Below, in pieces: positions 1 to 10,100 of a DNA stretch of 64,000 bases; the stretch's first letter is position 1; every line of letters begins with the position of its first letter. The notes under the pieces are model-generated. The model was not told the DNA's origin. It saw nothing but the letters and a program-made list of their open reading frames with translations, and searched no databases. A program made the position numbers and the translations under genes. This DNA is from Eremothecium cymbalariae DBVPG#7215 (Eukaryota > Ascomycota > Saccharomycetes > Saccharomycetales > Saccharomycetaceae), in NCBI RefSeq assembly GCF_000235365.1, contig NC_016453.1, forward strand, positions 930,001 through 994,000, in the 5' to 3' direction.

Positions 1-1
1 C

Positions 2-1000
2 CCCTTAAGCGTGGCCATACTAAAAACAGTTATGTCTGTTATGAAGAAGTATCCTCAAACATGGATCGTTTCTTTACTTGGTACTATAGTGGCAGGAGCA
101 TTTTCCGTGCTCTTCTCTGCAGTTATTGTGGCAACTTACATAAAGTACGACCCTGAGTCAAACAATGAAGGATGCAACGTTAGTGGTGGTGGATGTTCTC
201 GCGGTAAACTAATTGGTATGCTAGTTCTGGTATTCTTCTGTGGGTTTTACATTTCAGAAGTTATTAGGAATGTGATTCATTGTACTGTTTCGGGTATTTA
301 TGGAAGTTGGTACTATTTTGGTAAGTCTGATCAAGGTATGCCACGCTGGCCAGCATTCGGTGCTTTTAAGAGAGCCATGACTACTTCTTTCGGCTCTATC
401 TGTTTTGGTTCTCTTATTGTTTCTCTAATCCAACTAGTGAGGCAACTAATTAATATGATCAGAAGTGGTCTTGTTTCTGGCTTGGCTGACAGTGGTTGGA
501 GTCAGTGCTTATGGATGATTGCAGATATGATTATCGGAACGTTCGAATGGTTGGTTGAATACTTCAACCATTATGCTTACTCTTTTATTGCCTTGTATGG
601 TAAGCCATATATTCGTGCAGCCAAGGAAACATGGCACATGATAAGAGAGAAGGGTATCGACGCTTTGATAAACGACAACTTAATCAACCTGGCACTTGGT
701 TTCTACACTCTATTTGTGGGCTATATGACCTCTTTCTTTGCGTATCTGTTCTTGAGATTTACGAAGCCAAAGTACAACTCCGATGGCAATTTCAATGCAG
801 TATTGATGGCATTCTCTTTCATAATCGCAATGCAAGTCACTCACATCGCTACTGAAACTATACGGTCTGGTACTGCAACTTTCTTCGTTGCTTTAGGTAA
901 CGACCCTGAAATCTTCCGTGTTTCCTATCCTCAGAGATTTGATGAAATATTCAGAGCATATCCCGGTGTACTAAACAAGCTATCTCATCAACATGTCTAA
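2..1000 (+). CDS. PNS1: Pns1, choline-transporter-like membrane protein (3' part only)
   Basis: The window opens inside this gene; about 333 C-terminal residues are visible of a protein that is about 539 residues in S. cerevisiae, and the frame is still open at base 2, so the true start lies outside. Several long hydrophobic segments alternate with short polar loops (for example around residues 15-45 and 70-95 of the visible part), as in the CTL/SLC44 family, and the end carries the family's typical stretch with YPQRFDEIFRAYPGVL. Family members are multi-pass plasma-membrane proteins; the transported substrate of yeast Pns1 is not established. It is followed by MTR10 and SME1, as in S. cerevisiae YOR159-161. 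Confidence 0.9.
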   Translation, partial: PLSVAILKTVMSVMKKYPQTWIVSLLGTIVAGAFSVLFSAVIVATYIKYDPESNNEGCNVSGGGCSRGKLIGMLVLVFFCGFYISEVIRNVIHCTVSGIYGSWYYFGKSDQGMPRWPAFGAFKRAMTTSFGSICFGSLIVSLIQLVRQLINMIRSGLVSGLADSGWSQCLWMIADMIIGTFEWLVEYFNHYAYSFIALYGKPYIRAAKETWHMIREKGIDALINDNLINLALGFYTLFVGYMTSFFAYLFLRFTKPKYNSDGNFNAVLMAFSFIIAMQVTHIATETIRSGTATFFVALGNDPEIFRVSYPQRFDEIFRAYPGVLNKLSHQHV

Positions 1001-1417
1001 GGATTATAAATGCAGCTTTATGTTCTCCTATAATAATGTCTTAATAGTTATCAAAAAATAATCGCTGTGATTTAATGATAGCATAGGTTTACTCAGTTCT
1101 TCAGAGAGATCTCCTGAGATACAAAGAGGTTGAAGAAGGCAGTTCTTGAACATTAAACGGGCTAGAATATGTTATAGAATTACAACCCAGTTGTATTATT
1201 TATTGCCTGAGCATTAAATTCTAACTCTTATTTTTTACTATATTTAACCTCTACAGTAGGCGCTTTATACTTACAATCTATACCCTTTAATGAAAGTAAC
1301 TTTCAGCGGATAATAGATGTATAAAATCACGCCATCTATCTATATAGATACATTTAATGTTCTTGCTATCTTATGAAATGAGAACCAGGGAAATTAGTTC
1401 TGTTATATGCTCGAAAA
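1001..1417. other. Intergenic region, PNS1 3' end to F-box-like gene
   Basis: AT-rich spacer of 417 bases. It must hold the PNS1 3' end and the promoter of the next small gene. No RNA gene, repeat or recognised factor site stands out. Confidence 0.5.
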
Positions 1418-1885
1418 ATGAAGCATATTGATGAGTTTCCAGTAGAGATTAAGCAGCTTTTACTAAAATATGCACCGGAACTAAGTTCGGCATCCAGAGA
1501 ATATTATGTTTTACTAAATAGACGGCAGCCTTACAAATTATCACCCATTGAAATGCTTCCAATTTCTATAAAGCTAAGAATATTATGGTTTGCGTCTGAT
1601 ATGCGGTTTGCTTCAAGGGAATGGTATTGTCTGCATAATGAACTTTATAGAAAAAAATGTAAGCAGCTCGAAACAGATCGTTGGACCTTTAGACACTTAA
1701 CAATAGCAAGACAAGTCCAACATTGTTGTCCTGGCTTTGAGCCTCTGCGTCGTCTATGTTGTCAGCACTATAGAAGAGCTTCCACGTGTTGCGATGCTAA
1801 TGAAATAGTGTCAGTGTTACCATACGTATCTGACTCGTGGTATTATATTTATAAAAACCTACAAGATTGTGTGTCAACATGTTGA
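1418..1885 (+). CDS. Small protein with two F-box-like motifs, unrecognised
   Basis: A 155-residue frame I cannot name. Two stretches resemble each other and the start of yeast F-box domains: residues about 6-37 (FPVEIKQLLL, then SREYYVLLN) and about 46-78 (LPISIKLRIL, then SREWYCLHNELY). The second half is rich in Cys, Arg and His without a clear zinc-finger spacing. F-box proteins normally bind Skp1 and bring substrates to SCF ubiquitin ligases, but this one has no visible substrate-binding repeats. The frame ends in two consecutive TGA codons and then stays open for 37 more codons. It lies between PNS1 and MTR10, where S. cerevisiae has no gene. It could be a young paralogue of a larger F-box gene, a decaying copy, or a chance frame. 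Confidence 0.5.
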   Translation: MKHIDEFPVEIKQLLLKYAPELSSASREYYVLLNRRQPYKLSPIEMLPISIKLRILWFASDMRFASREWYCLHNELYRKKCKQLETDRWTFRHLTIARQVQHCCPGFEPLRRLCCQHYRRASTCCDANEIVSVLPYVSDSWYYIYKNLQDCVSTC

Positions 1886-2243
1886 TGAATGTTTTGCAGA
1901 CTGTTGAACATCCATGTAGTATCGTTGTTGCTAAGCAGCTGGGATTATAGGTATTTCTTTGAAGAAATGGATAGCAGTATAGCTACGTTTGATTGGGATT
2001 GAATTTATCTTTAAGTGAAACTTAAATAAGTCTGCTTTTATTTATAATTTACAAAAGGTTTGTAGCTTTCATAGCTTTTAATAACCCTAAAAATTCAGGA
2101 TATTCACTAATAATTGATTAATCAGCACAATCCAAAAATTGGGCTACAATATGTCAATGGCATACCAGAATCAAATTTGGAACTTCAACTTAGTGGTTAT
2201 AAATCACACAGTTTTTTTTATTGCACCTCCTGTTTTTTGTCAA
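1886..2243. other. Spacer between the F-box-like gene and the MTR10 3' end
   Basis: The first part (1889-2002) is in frame with the upstream small gene and would encode 37 residues ending in SWDYRYFFEEMDSS and a short tail, as in C-terminal parts of yeast F-box-like proteins; this may be remnant coding sequence. The rest is AT-rich with no recognisable element. Confidence 0.35.
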
Positions 2244-5150
2244 TCATTTATATAGTCTGGGAGATACATGTTTCCTCAGGTACCACCCAATAAAATCTTT
2301 AATATTGTTTCTCACTCTCCTATAATCTTTTTGTATCAATGCACTGCCAATACTCATCAGCTTATTTTTCTCATTAGCAGACACTGGTCTTAATATTCCT
2401 AAGGAATCAGATAACCACTGCATACAGATGGACGGATCATTATTATTTGCTTCAGTGGCCAATTTAAACAATTTAACAAGCAATCCAATTGCTTCAGGAT
2501 GAGCGTTACTGTTGAGGTTTGATGTTAAACCACAAATGGTCACAGATACAACTTGACTTCCTTTTTGTAAAACCATAATATTGAGCACGTTCGCTCTCCA
2601 TTCTACTGGTACAATATCAATCTCCATCGTAGATATTGGCGGCGCTTCGTACCCCCAGGATAGTATCTCGTCTAGACAACGTATTACAGTAATATAACAA
2701 TCAAAATTGCTTAATTTATCAAGACATTGCAGGGCACAGTCAACAACTGAACCAACCAATTCAGTAGTTGTTATAAACTGTTTTGGATAAAACATTATGA
2801 TGTCTAGTACCATTAAAAAGAAATCTTGGACATTTTCAAAGTACATGTCTATCTCAGAAGGGTTTATCTTGGAGAAATTGTTTAGGAAGGTCTCACATTG
2901 GGAACATGCAAAGCACCATACTGCTTGTTTGAGTTCTGGAGGAATAGGATATGACTCATCGTCGCCAAATACATAGATAAGAGAACCTGAACACCAGAGA
3001 TATGAACCTAGGCCTGTCTTAGCATAGTTTTGTGCCAACATTTCAACAACCATTGGGAGAATTGATTCTAAGAAAATATGATATTTTTCAAAAAGTCTCC
3101 GAAGTAACTTCATTATTCTTTCAACGATAATTGTATTTGTTGCACCTCCTTCATAGTTTAATAGATCAGAAGCGAGATTCCATATGGATTCAATATACGG
3201 TAGTAACGGCTCTGCTCCTTGGCTTGGGTATTCATAACGTGGTCTGAGGGACTCGAATATAGCAAACGTTAAATCAATGAGGTCTGCAAGTCTAACAGAA
3301 GCATCTTTATCGGTTGGATGAGCCTTCCAAGACTCTACAGCCCGTTGAAGCCTTTCGGAATGTGGTTTAGAGAAGAGTTCAAATGCTTGTGTAAATGTTT
3401 CAATTGGTTGCTCATTAATTACAGAACTTAATCCTTGACAAACCTCAAACATGCACATCATATCGACAACAGGTTCAATTTTCCACGTAAAATCTATCAG
3501 TTGTTCCACATAGTTGCTCAACAGAGATGAACAGTCCTGACAAAAATACATTAATGCATGTGAAGAAGCGGTGAATAAATCTGCATCATTATTCGTGGTT
3601 TGGAACCCATTAAAAATATAATTCAACTCCATTTCCAATAATTCAGGATGTTTATTAGTCCACTCTGTGTATCTGCCGAGAACTAACGTGACTGCATATC
3701 TGATCTTAGGATGCTCTGGCAAATTACACAAAATTTGGAATATCTGCGGTAAAATTGTATTCTCCGTGGTGGGAATTTCTTGACCCATTGTCCGTAAGGA
3801 AAATAATGGAGCCTCCAACTTTTGCCATTGCATAGTTGAGACATCCTGGGCTAGGTTAGCCTCAATCATCTGAAACGGCTGAGTTAACGCTTTAATTGGC
3901 CCGACAACTGCTGTACAGTCCTTTAACACATCACCCATATCGTAACGGAATTCTCTATACTTGTCTTCATCTTCTTTATTTGGAAATGATTCCTCTGGAT
4001 ATTCCAAGTGCATAATAATACCATTTATTAACTGAACGTAGATGTCTTGATATTGTTGTTTCTGTTGCGAATAGCGAGCTAAAACTAGCATCTGCTTCAA
4101 ATTAAACCAGAACGGAAAGGTATATTTAACAACGTCTAAGTCGGTGTTTTTACAAGTAAGTAGTAAAATTACCTGCACTAATGGTTTGAAAGTCTGCGGA
4201 TCCTTACCAATAAACACACACCATGACTCGCCTGCTTCGACAAACAATCTGGTCAACGCATCCATCATATCTTCATATTCGCTCCAATCTTGAACAGTTT
4301 CAATCGGAGGTAATAGTTTACTTTGAAGAAGCATTAATTGATCATACAACATCTTTATCATTTCCACATTTGCAACATCTCTTGTTTCCCTAAGAAGAAC
4401 AGACAAACATTCAACAGCTGCTTCAAAAGTATCCGGATAGTCAGTGTAAGATTCAAAAAGCGCTTGAAACACCATATTAATTAATGGTGTAACTGTAAGC
4501 ATTTGTTCAATTGGAAACTCGTAAATCCATGTGCTCAAACAATTCAAAACTTGTTCCAGTTTAACTTCAGATTCCTCACCAGCAACATCAATACACGAGA
4601 TTAAGAAATTTAACACGTCTTCCGCTATTTGGTTAATAAGTTCATGCGTTCTTGATTTAAATTCATCTTCTGACAAAGGAGTGGATTTCATGTCTAAGGT
4701 TTCCTCAGGTAAAATCTTTAAGAAGCAAAGTAGTTTGACAGGATATGGATTTAGAACCGTAATAATCTCACCAATGGGATTTCTCCATTCCAAATATTGG
4801 ATTGATAGTCGAGCCATCGTCACGGAAAGTTGGGTGATAATCAACTTGTTTGAATGTTGAACTAACAACTGTAACATAGACTGCTTAAACGGCTCAAGGT
4901 TACCTTCTAATTGGTTTAGATCATAAGTCACCTTATTTCGCAAAGTTTGAGATGCAAATATTTGCACATCTAAAGGCTCTAATTTCCCTCGAGATAGAAC
5001 TGTGTGGCATAACTGCCATGCATCGACTGTCTTTTGAAACTGTTCCAAAAACTGCAAAGCGGAATTCTTCTCTTCCTGCCGTACATTCGAAGAAATACAT
5101 TGTAATGCCTGTTTGACATCCTCAATCTGGTAGGCCATGTTGAGTCTCAC
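2244..5150 (-). CDS. MTR10: Mtr10, importin-beta family nuclear import receptor
   Basis: 968 residues against about 972 in S. cerevisiae, similar from end to end. The N-terminal block (ALQCISS, FLEQFQKT, QTLRNKVTYDLNQLE) is the importin-beta N-terminal region that meets Ran-GTP; the remainder is a chain of HEAT-type helical repeats. Mtr10 imports the SR-like mRNA-binding protein Npl3 and is needed for mRNA export and tRNA retrograde import. A second Met four codons downstream (start base 5138) fits the S. cerevisiae start about as well as the first; I kept the longer form. It is transcribed away from SME1 across a 406-base shared promoter, the order seen at YOR159-160. Confidence 0.95.
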   Translation of the reverse strand: MRLNMAYQIEDVKQALQCISSNVRQEEKNSALQFLEQFQKTVDAWQLCHTVLSRGKLEPLDVQIFASQTLRNKVTYDLNQLEGNLEPFKQSMLQLLVQHSNKLIITQLSVTMARLSIQYLEWRNPIGEIITVLNPYPVKLLCFLKILPEETLDMKSTPLSEDEFKSRTHELINQIAEDVLNFLISCIDVAGEESEVKLEQVLNCLSTWIYEFPIEQMLTVTPLINMVFQALFESYTDYPDTFEAAVECLSVLLRETRDVANVEMIKMLYDQLMLLQSKLLPPIETVQDWSEYEDMMDALTRLFVEAGESWCVFIGKDPQTFKPLVQVILLLTCKNTDLDVVKYTFPFWFNLKQMLVLARYSQQKQQYQDIYVQLINGIIMHLEYPEESFPNKEDEDKYREFRYDMGDVLKDCTAVVGPIKALTQPFQMIEANLAQDVSTMQWQKLEAPLFSLRTMGQEIPTTENTILPQIFQILCNLPEHPKIRYAVTLVLGRYTEWTNKHPELLEMELNYIFNGFQTTNNDADLFTASSHALMYFCQDCSSLLSNYVEQLIDFTWKIEPVVDMMCMFEVCQGLSSVINEQPIETFTQAFELFSKPHSERLQRAVESWKAHPTDKDASVRLADLIDLTFAIFESLRPRYEYPSQGAEPLLPYIESIWNLASDLLNYEGGATNTIIVERIMKLLRRLFEKYHIFLESILPMVVEMLAQNYAKTGLGSYLWCSGSLIYVFGDDESYPIPPELKQAVWCFACSQCETFLNNFSKINPSEIDMYFENVQDFFLMVLDIIMFYPKQFITTTELVGSVVDCALQCLDKLSNFDCYITVIRCLDEILSWGYEAPPISTMEIDIVPVEWRANVLNIMVLQKGSQVVSVTICGLTSNLNSNAHPEAIGLLVKLFKLATEANNNDPSICMQWLSDSLGILRPVSANEKNKLMSIGSALIQKDYRRVRNNIKDFIGWYLRKHVSPRLYK

Positions 5151-5556
5151 TCCCTATGCTAATATGCCTTATATTACTTCTGGTTTTATCCTTGTTAAAG
5201 TAACAGTAAAGCGATAATAAAAGTTATGAAGGCGTAAAAATTTTTGTATGATTGTCCAGAAACTAGCTGAACTTTATTGAGTGTGGTACCTATATTACAT
5301 ATTCGATACTTAAAAAGGTGAAGTTTGTAAAGGAACCTGAGAACCTAGGTATCTGCGAGTATCGTTTTAACCGAGTAATTATAGTTTTAGTTCATGTGTT
5401 ATTCTTCCTTTGCAATGCTGATTGTGCATTTGTAAAAGATGAAAGTTTCGGTTTCCAGATTGAAAAGAAACCGACTAAAGCATAAGTGACATAAAGGATC
5501 AAGAACAAAACATTAGACGATAAAGATAGTCTAGAATATAAGTTAGGGCAACTAAG
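5151..5556. promoter_or_regulatory. Divergent promoter MTR10 / SME1
   Basis: A 406-base AT-rich interval separating two divergent starts. No specific factor site is convincing by eye; called a promoter from gene orientation alone. Confidence 0.5.
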
Positions 5557-5838
5557 ATGTCAGGAAAACAGCAGAAAACCATGATGCCTCCTATTAACTG
5601 CATTTACAGTCACCTTCAGCAGCAGTCAACGGTGAAATTTTGGCTGTATCAGCAATCACAAATGAGGATCAAAGGAAAAATTAGTGGATTTGATGAGTTT
5701 ATGAACGTAGTAATAGATGATGCTTTGGAACTACCAATAGATGAGAAAACTGGAGCCGAACTTCCAGACAAGGCAGTCAAGTTGGGCAGAATTTTGCTGA
5801 AAGGAGATAACATCACACTCATTTCGGCATCTGACTGA
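5557..5838 (+). CDS. SME1: Sm protein E, core of spliceosomal snRNPs
   Basis: 93 residues, close to the 94 of S. cerevisiae SmE. The Sm1 motif is visible with FDEFMNVVIDDA, and the Sm2 motif ends with GRILLKGDNITLI, the short strand that closes the Sm fold. SmE assembles with six other Sm proteins into a ring on the U1, U2, U4 and U5 snRNAs and on yeast telomerase RNA. The first ATG gives the family start. It faces PET123, which converges on it from the other strand, leaving only about 170 bases between the two stops. Confidence 0.96.
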   Translation: MSGKQQKTMMPPINCIYSHLQQQSTVKFWLYQQSQMRIKGKISGFDEFMNVVIDDALELPIDEKTGAELPDKAVKLGRILLKGDNITLISASD

Positions 5839-6011
5839 AGGATAATTTTTCAAAGGTGCTCTTGTGAGTATCATAACATATGAGAAAGTTGCGATAGAAT
5901 GTGTATTTTTGATGCCATTCCTTGTATTAATAAAACTATATACACTGTGAAATATAGAGCTGAAATTGCATTTCTATTTACATGTTTTTATTATTTGAAA
6001 GGGGCTTTGCT

Positions 6012-6950
6012 TCACTGTGTGATCTGGTTTGTTGAACCAGAGTTCGAAGATGCAGATTGCGATGATTCAGTTGCAGCCTTTTCAATATTTTGCTTAGATT
6101 CCGAAAGTCCTTCATTTAATTCACCAGTTAAAAAGTCTTTAATGATTGGGAAACCATCGTGAAGGCCATTGGCCAGAGTACCATAGAGGCTGTCTGTAAC
6201 GCTCTGATCCCCGAAAGATGCACGATTTGCCAATGTGACATGTAGATTCTTTTTCATATATTCCACATTATCATTGGTAAAAAGTTCTTCAATCTTTTCA
6301 GTCAGCTGCTTTTCAGTAACTATGAAACAATTAGCAGCGTTATACAAGGACACTAAATCAGCAAACTTACGCTCTTTTGATTTGAATTCAATCAGCTCCC
6401 TATTATATTTTCTTTTGAGATCTACTAGTTTCTGTTCCTCAGCAGTTCTAGGCCTCATTAACGGCCCTTTAATTAAATCTTCCAACATAGGAACAGTCAG
6501 ATCGCTGGAACGGTTCTGGTTAACTTTCTTTAAATGTTGCTGACGCTCCGCATGCAGTAGTTCCTGCCGCTTCAGCATCAGCCTTTCTTGTTTCAATATC
6601 CTTTGTTCCTCCTTACGAAGTGATTCCGATAAGTACTCCCTACGTATTTCCGCCATACGTTGTTTGGTTAATTGATTAGGCGTAGTTGCAATTTTCCCTT
6701 TTTTAGGATGTGGTACCGTTTTCTCAATTAATTCTTCAACATCAATGAATTTCACTTCTGGCGGATTTCTATGAGAACCAGCAGGATGCTTAATATTATC
6801 AGCATAACCTACCCCATTAATGCCTTTCGGTTTTGGCGCCCTCGTTTCTTGAAGTTTGGAGGTCTGCTTCATGGTTGGTTTCTTTAAAATAGATCGCGTA
6901 ACGGGGAGAATCCCGCTCTTAAACCCAAACTTGGCGACGCCTTTCCCCAT
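6012..6950 (-). CDS. PET123: Pet123, mitochondrial small-subunit ribosomal protein (mS26)
   Basis: The start is placed at the Met opening MGKGVAKFGFKSG, which matches the S. cerevisiae N-terminus; a longer in-frame extension of eleven residues from base 6983 has no counterpart. From here the protein has 312 residues, about the usual 318. Conserved blocks include PKPKGINGVGYA, HPAGSHR and LKRKYNRELIEF, with a long charged helix (residues about 105-170) between them. It is a fungal-type subunit of the mitoribosome small subunit, needed for mitochondrial translation and respiratory growth. Neighbours SME1 and PUP1 are its S. cerevisiae neighbours (YOR157-159); TRS120 lies between PET123 and PUP1 here. 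Confidence 0.94.
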   Translation of the reverse strand: MGKGVAKFGFKSGILPVTRSILKKPTMKQTSKLQETRAPKPKGINGVGYADNIKHPAGSHRNPPEVKFIDVEELIEKTVPHPKKGKIATTPNQLTKQRMAEIRREYLSESLRKEEQRILKQERLMLKRQELLHAERQQHLKKVNQNRSSDLTVPMLEDLIKGPLMRPRTAEEQKLVDLKRKYNRELIEFKSKERKFADLVSLYNAANCFIVTEKQLTEKIEELFTNDNVEYMKKNLHVTLANRASFGDQSVTDSLYGTLANGLHDGFPIIKDFLTGELNEGLSESKQNIEKAATESSQSASSNSGSTNQITQ

Positions 6951-7109
6951 AGTTATGTATATAGAGCCTCCTATACAAGACACCGATCGTATGTCTCAGT
7001 GGAGCTTTTGAACTATTGACACTGTTGTGTTATACCACGGGAGATACATACACCAGTGTGATTAAATCTATTTACGAAAAATTTTCAGGATCACCGCACA
7101 CGAGGAATA

Positions 7110-10100
7110 TTAAATCACGTGTAAAAAGTAATATGCAGTGGTTTCAGTACCTACTATATGACTCTGAAACTCATATTCACCTCTTTCTATTGGCATCACT
7201 TTCAGTTCGATTTTGTTGCTTGTTTTCAAGTTTATGGATTTTGTCAAGGTACCATTGTACAACAATATCTTGTTTGATTCAGGAATAGGTTTCCCAGTCC
7301 GACGTTCAAAAAATTGAAATTGTACGGAAATATATTTGTTAATGGATGTGAGTTCACCTGAATCGATGTTTGCCTGTATTGAAATCTCTTCACCAATTGA
7401 AACCTTTGATTTGGGAGTAGTTAGCTCAAGCTTGTAAGGTGTCCTGCCACCGCGGTAAATTATATTAATAAAGCTGTCATCTAACTTTGGTATGAATGAA
7501 CGAAAGTCTACCGAACCTATATCAGAATTGATTTCCCATTGACATTTTAGCCTTGATAGGATGTATTCTCTGCACCAAAATTTAATTCTCAATTCTTGTT
7601 CTTGTCCCTTAGTTAAGCCGCTATGTACAAACTGTCTACCAGTGACAATTGCAGGAATAGGTTTCTTTTCAAACTTAGTATCAAACCCTATCTTCTTAAT
7701 GGGTATAATAAGCCTTCTAGAATGATACGTTCCAAGTACATGTTCATCCGCTTTAAAGCTGTCATATCCAAGTCTTAAGGTTGTCTTGTTGATCCATGAG
7801 TTTCTAACGTCCAGCAACATTAGAGCAAAATCAGAGAAAGTGAGATCATGCTCGGCACATTCTTGTTTTACATACCGAATCCAATCAATATGGATGGAAT
7901 CAGGTAATTCCTCATGTAGAGATATGATTTCCATATTGGTGATTTCGACACTTCGCTTTATTGTAATATTAAATGGAATCGATAATTGTTTGATAAAAGC
8001 AACACTATTATCCTCTCCCCTACACCCATAGGTGAATATAATTTCAAACTGTTCAAGCTCCAAGGTAGCATTTGTTATATCAATTTCAATATCAATATTG
8101 AGTACTTCATTAGGCTTTACCTCAGTTGGTAAATTTAGAACCCTAATAAAATTCTCGTGCAGTAACTTTAATTGTAACTCTGTATCATGTAACTCATCAG
8201 CCATAGTATTCCTCCAGTAGTCATGTTTCAATTGCTTTTCAACGTTAGTAGTACTGGAAATCATCAAATAATTTGCTGCTTTTGATAACGAAGAATTGTG
8301 TATTTTCAAAGTGAATTGTTTTTTTGAGCCCTCCAAGGCCATACAGGAATAGTTTGGTAAACTTGATGATAAAACTTCCAGCTGGGGTTGTTCTTGAATA
8401 ACTGAGAAGCAATATTCTCCAAGATCGGCTCTTTGATCAAATGCAGGATTTATCTGTTCAAGTTGGCAAATTGGATACTCTCTTGCTGGCAGTTGGAACA
8501 CACCAATTTTTAAATGCGTTATCTTATATATAGAGGTAGTCTCATTTATGAATACAATGGGATAATGTATTGTACGGATATTGCCTGGTTTCACAATGAT
8601 TGGAGATTCATTAGTAATATCGTTTGTTAAAAGTTTCATGATCTTTGCATCTTCATCACAAAAAGATAAAGATGTAATCTCTAGGTTACACTTGAATGGA
8701 TTCTGAACAGAAAAACTAAGTTCTGCTGTCTCTGACACCAAAAAAGTATTACACCAATTTTGAGGCCGCTCAACAGCAGCTAAGTTTGCATCCTTAAATG
8801 GGTTGAAAACTTGATCATCATTCAAATCAATAGTTTTTCCATTTTCTATGACCTTCCTGATAGGTATTTCTTTATCATGATCGGTTTTTATTAGCCTTAC
8901 CTTCCTTAATATAAATGGATCCCAGTATTCAACTTTCTCCTTTGAGTTTTCCGCTGGAGCTAGTATAGACTTGACCAAATTAGCTTCTTCAATCTGGGTC
9001 AAAAGGTGTGAATAACGAGTAATAGCCCATTTGGAAAACCTTATAACATCATCATTTTTGTTCGTCTTCTGTGCAACGTTTATCAATAACATCAAGACAT
9101 TCTTTTGTAATGTGAACCATTTGATTTCCCTTGCATCACTTGTATTAGATTCTGGTGTCCAAGACTTTATATCATAAGTCTCCAGAATGTCATCAACCAA
9201 TATATCATATTCAGAACACCATGGAACTTGGTCTAGATGTGTTAAGAGTGACGAAAGTAACTTTCTAATCACAAAGGCTCTCTTTCTGCTAAATTCCAAA
9301 ACTTTGTAAATGGATGCTAGCCCGAGGTACAACCGAATCTGCATTGAAATATCCAAATATTTTAATTGAAGTTCGAAGAATCTGTTAGAAAGCTGATAAA
9401 TTTCCATCTTTGAATACAAACAAGGATCCATGCTCTCACATCTTTCATAATTTTGCGAAATACCAAGTACAACTGAATTTAATACAGACTCAGATAGGAA
9501 GGATCCGGTGCTACATTCACACATAAATCTTAAAATTCTCAATAAATTTTGGCAGTACACAACTTGAGGAGTATACTCTATGCTATGACTCAATGACAAC
9601 TCATAATAGTGAAGGATTTTATCGTTAATAGCTTTCAGCACATTCCCCAAAAGAGTTTCATTGGAATTGAACGGGGTAGAGGCAACACCACTATTGGAAC
9701 TTCTTGGAGATTGATGAGACCCAAATGTAGTATTACCATTCGAAGACGTCGAACTGCGCTGGGATGGTGAAGTATTTGTTGAAGCAGTAATTGATTTAGA
9801 AGGACACATTAAAGTAACAATGGCAGGTATCTGAAATTGAACATTCAAGTAGGACAATAAGATCATGGAAATAGCGACTCCCTCTAAAGAACTACCTAAC
9901 CATAAGTAGTCATGTATCTTGTGGGCAATGGATGCCGCTTCAGAAAAGTTTGCCAATGAGTCAATATACTGGCCTGCTAATAGTTGAAAATTAGCAAGAA
10001 TCTTTAACTGACGAGCTTTAGCCCGCTGTTGTGATTTGTCTGATCCAGAAGAAGCTGAAATCGCCCCATTTTTCATCGACGACTTTTTGCCCATTGAACT

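Noticed and set aside
7114..7121. ATCACGTG as a Cbf1 site for PET123
   Set aside because: It overlaps the last codons and stop region of TRS120, so the word may simply be coding sequence.
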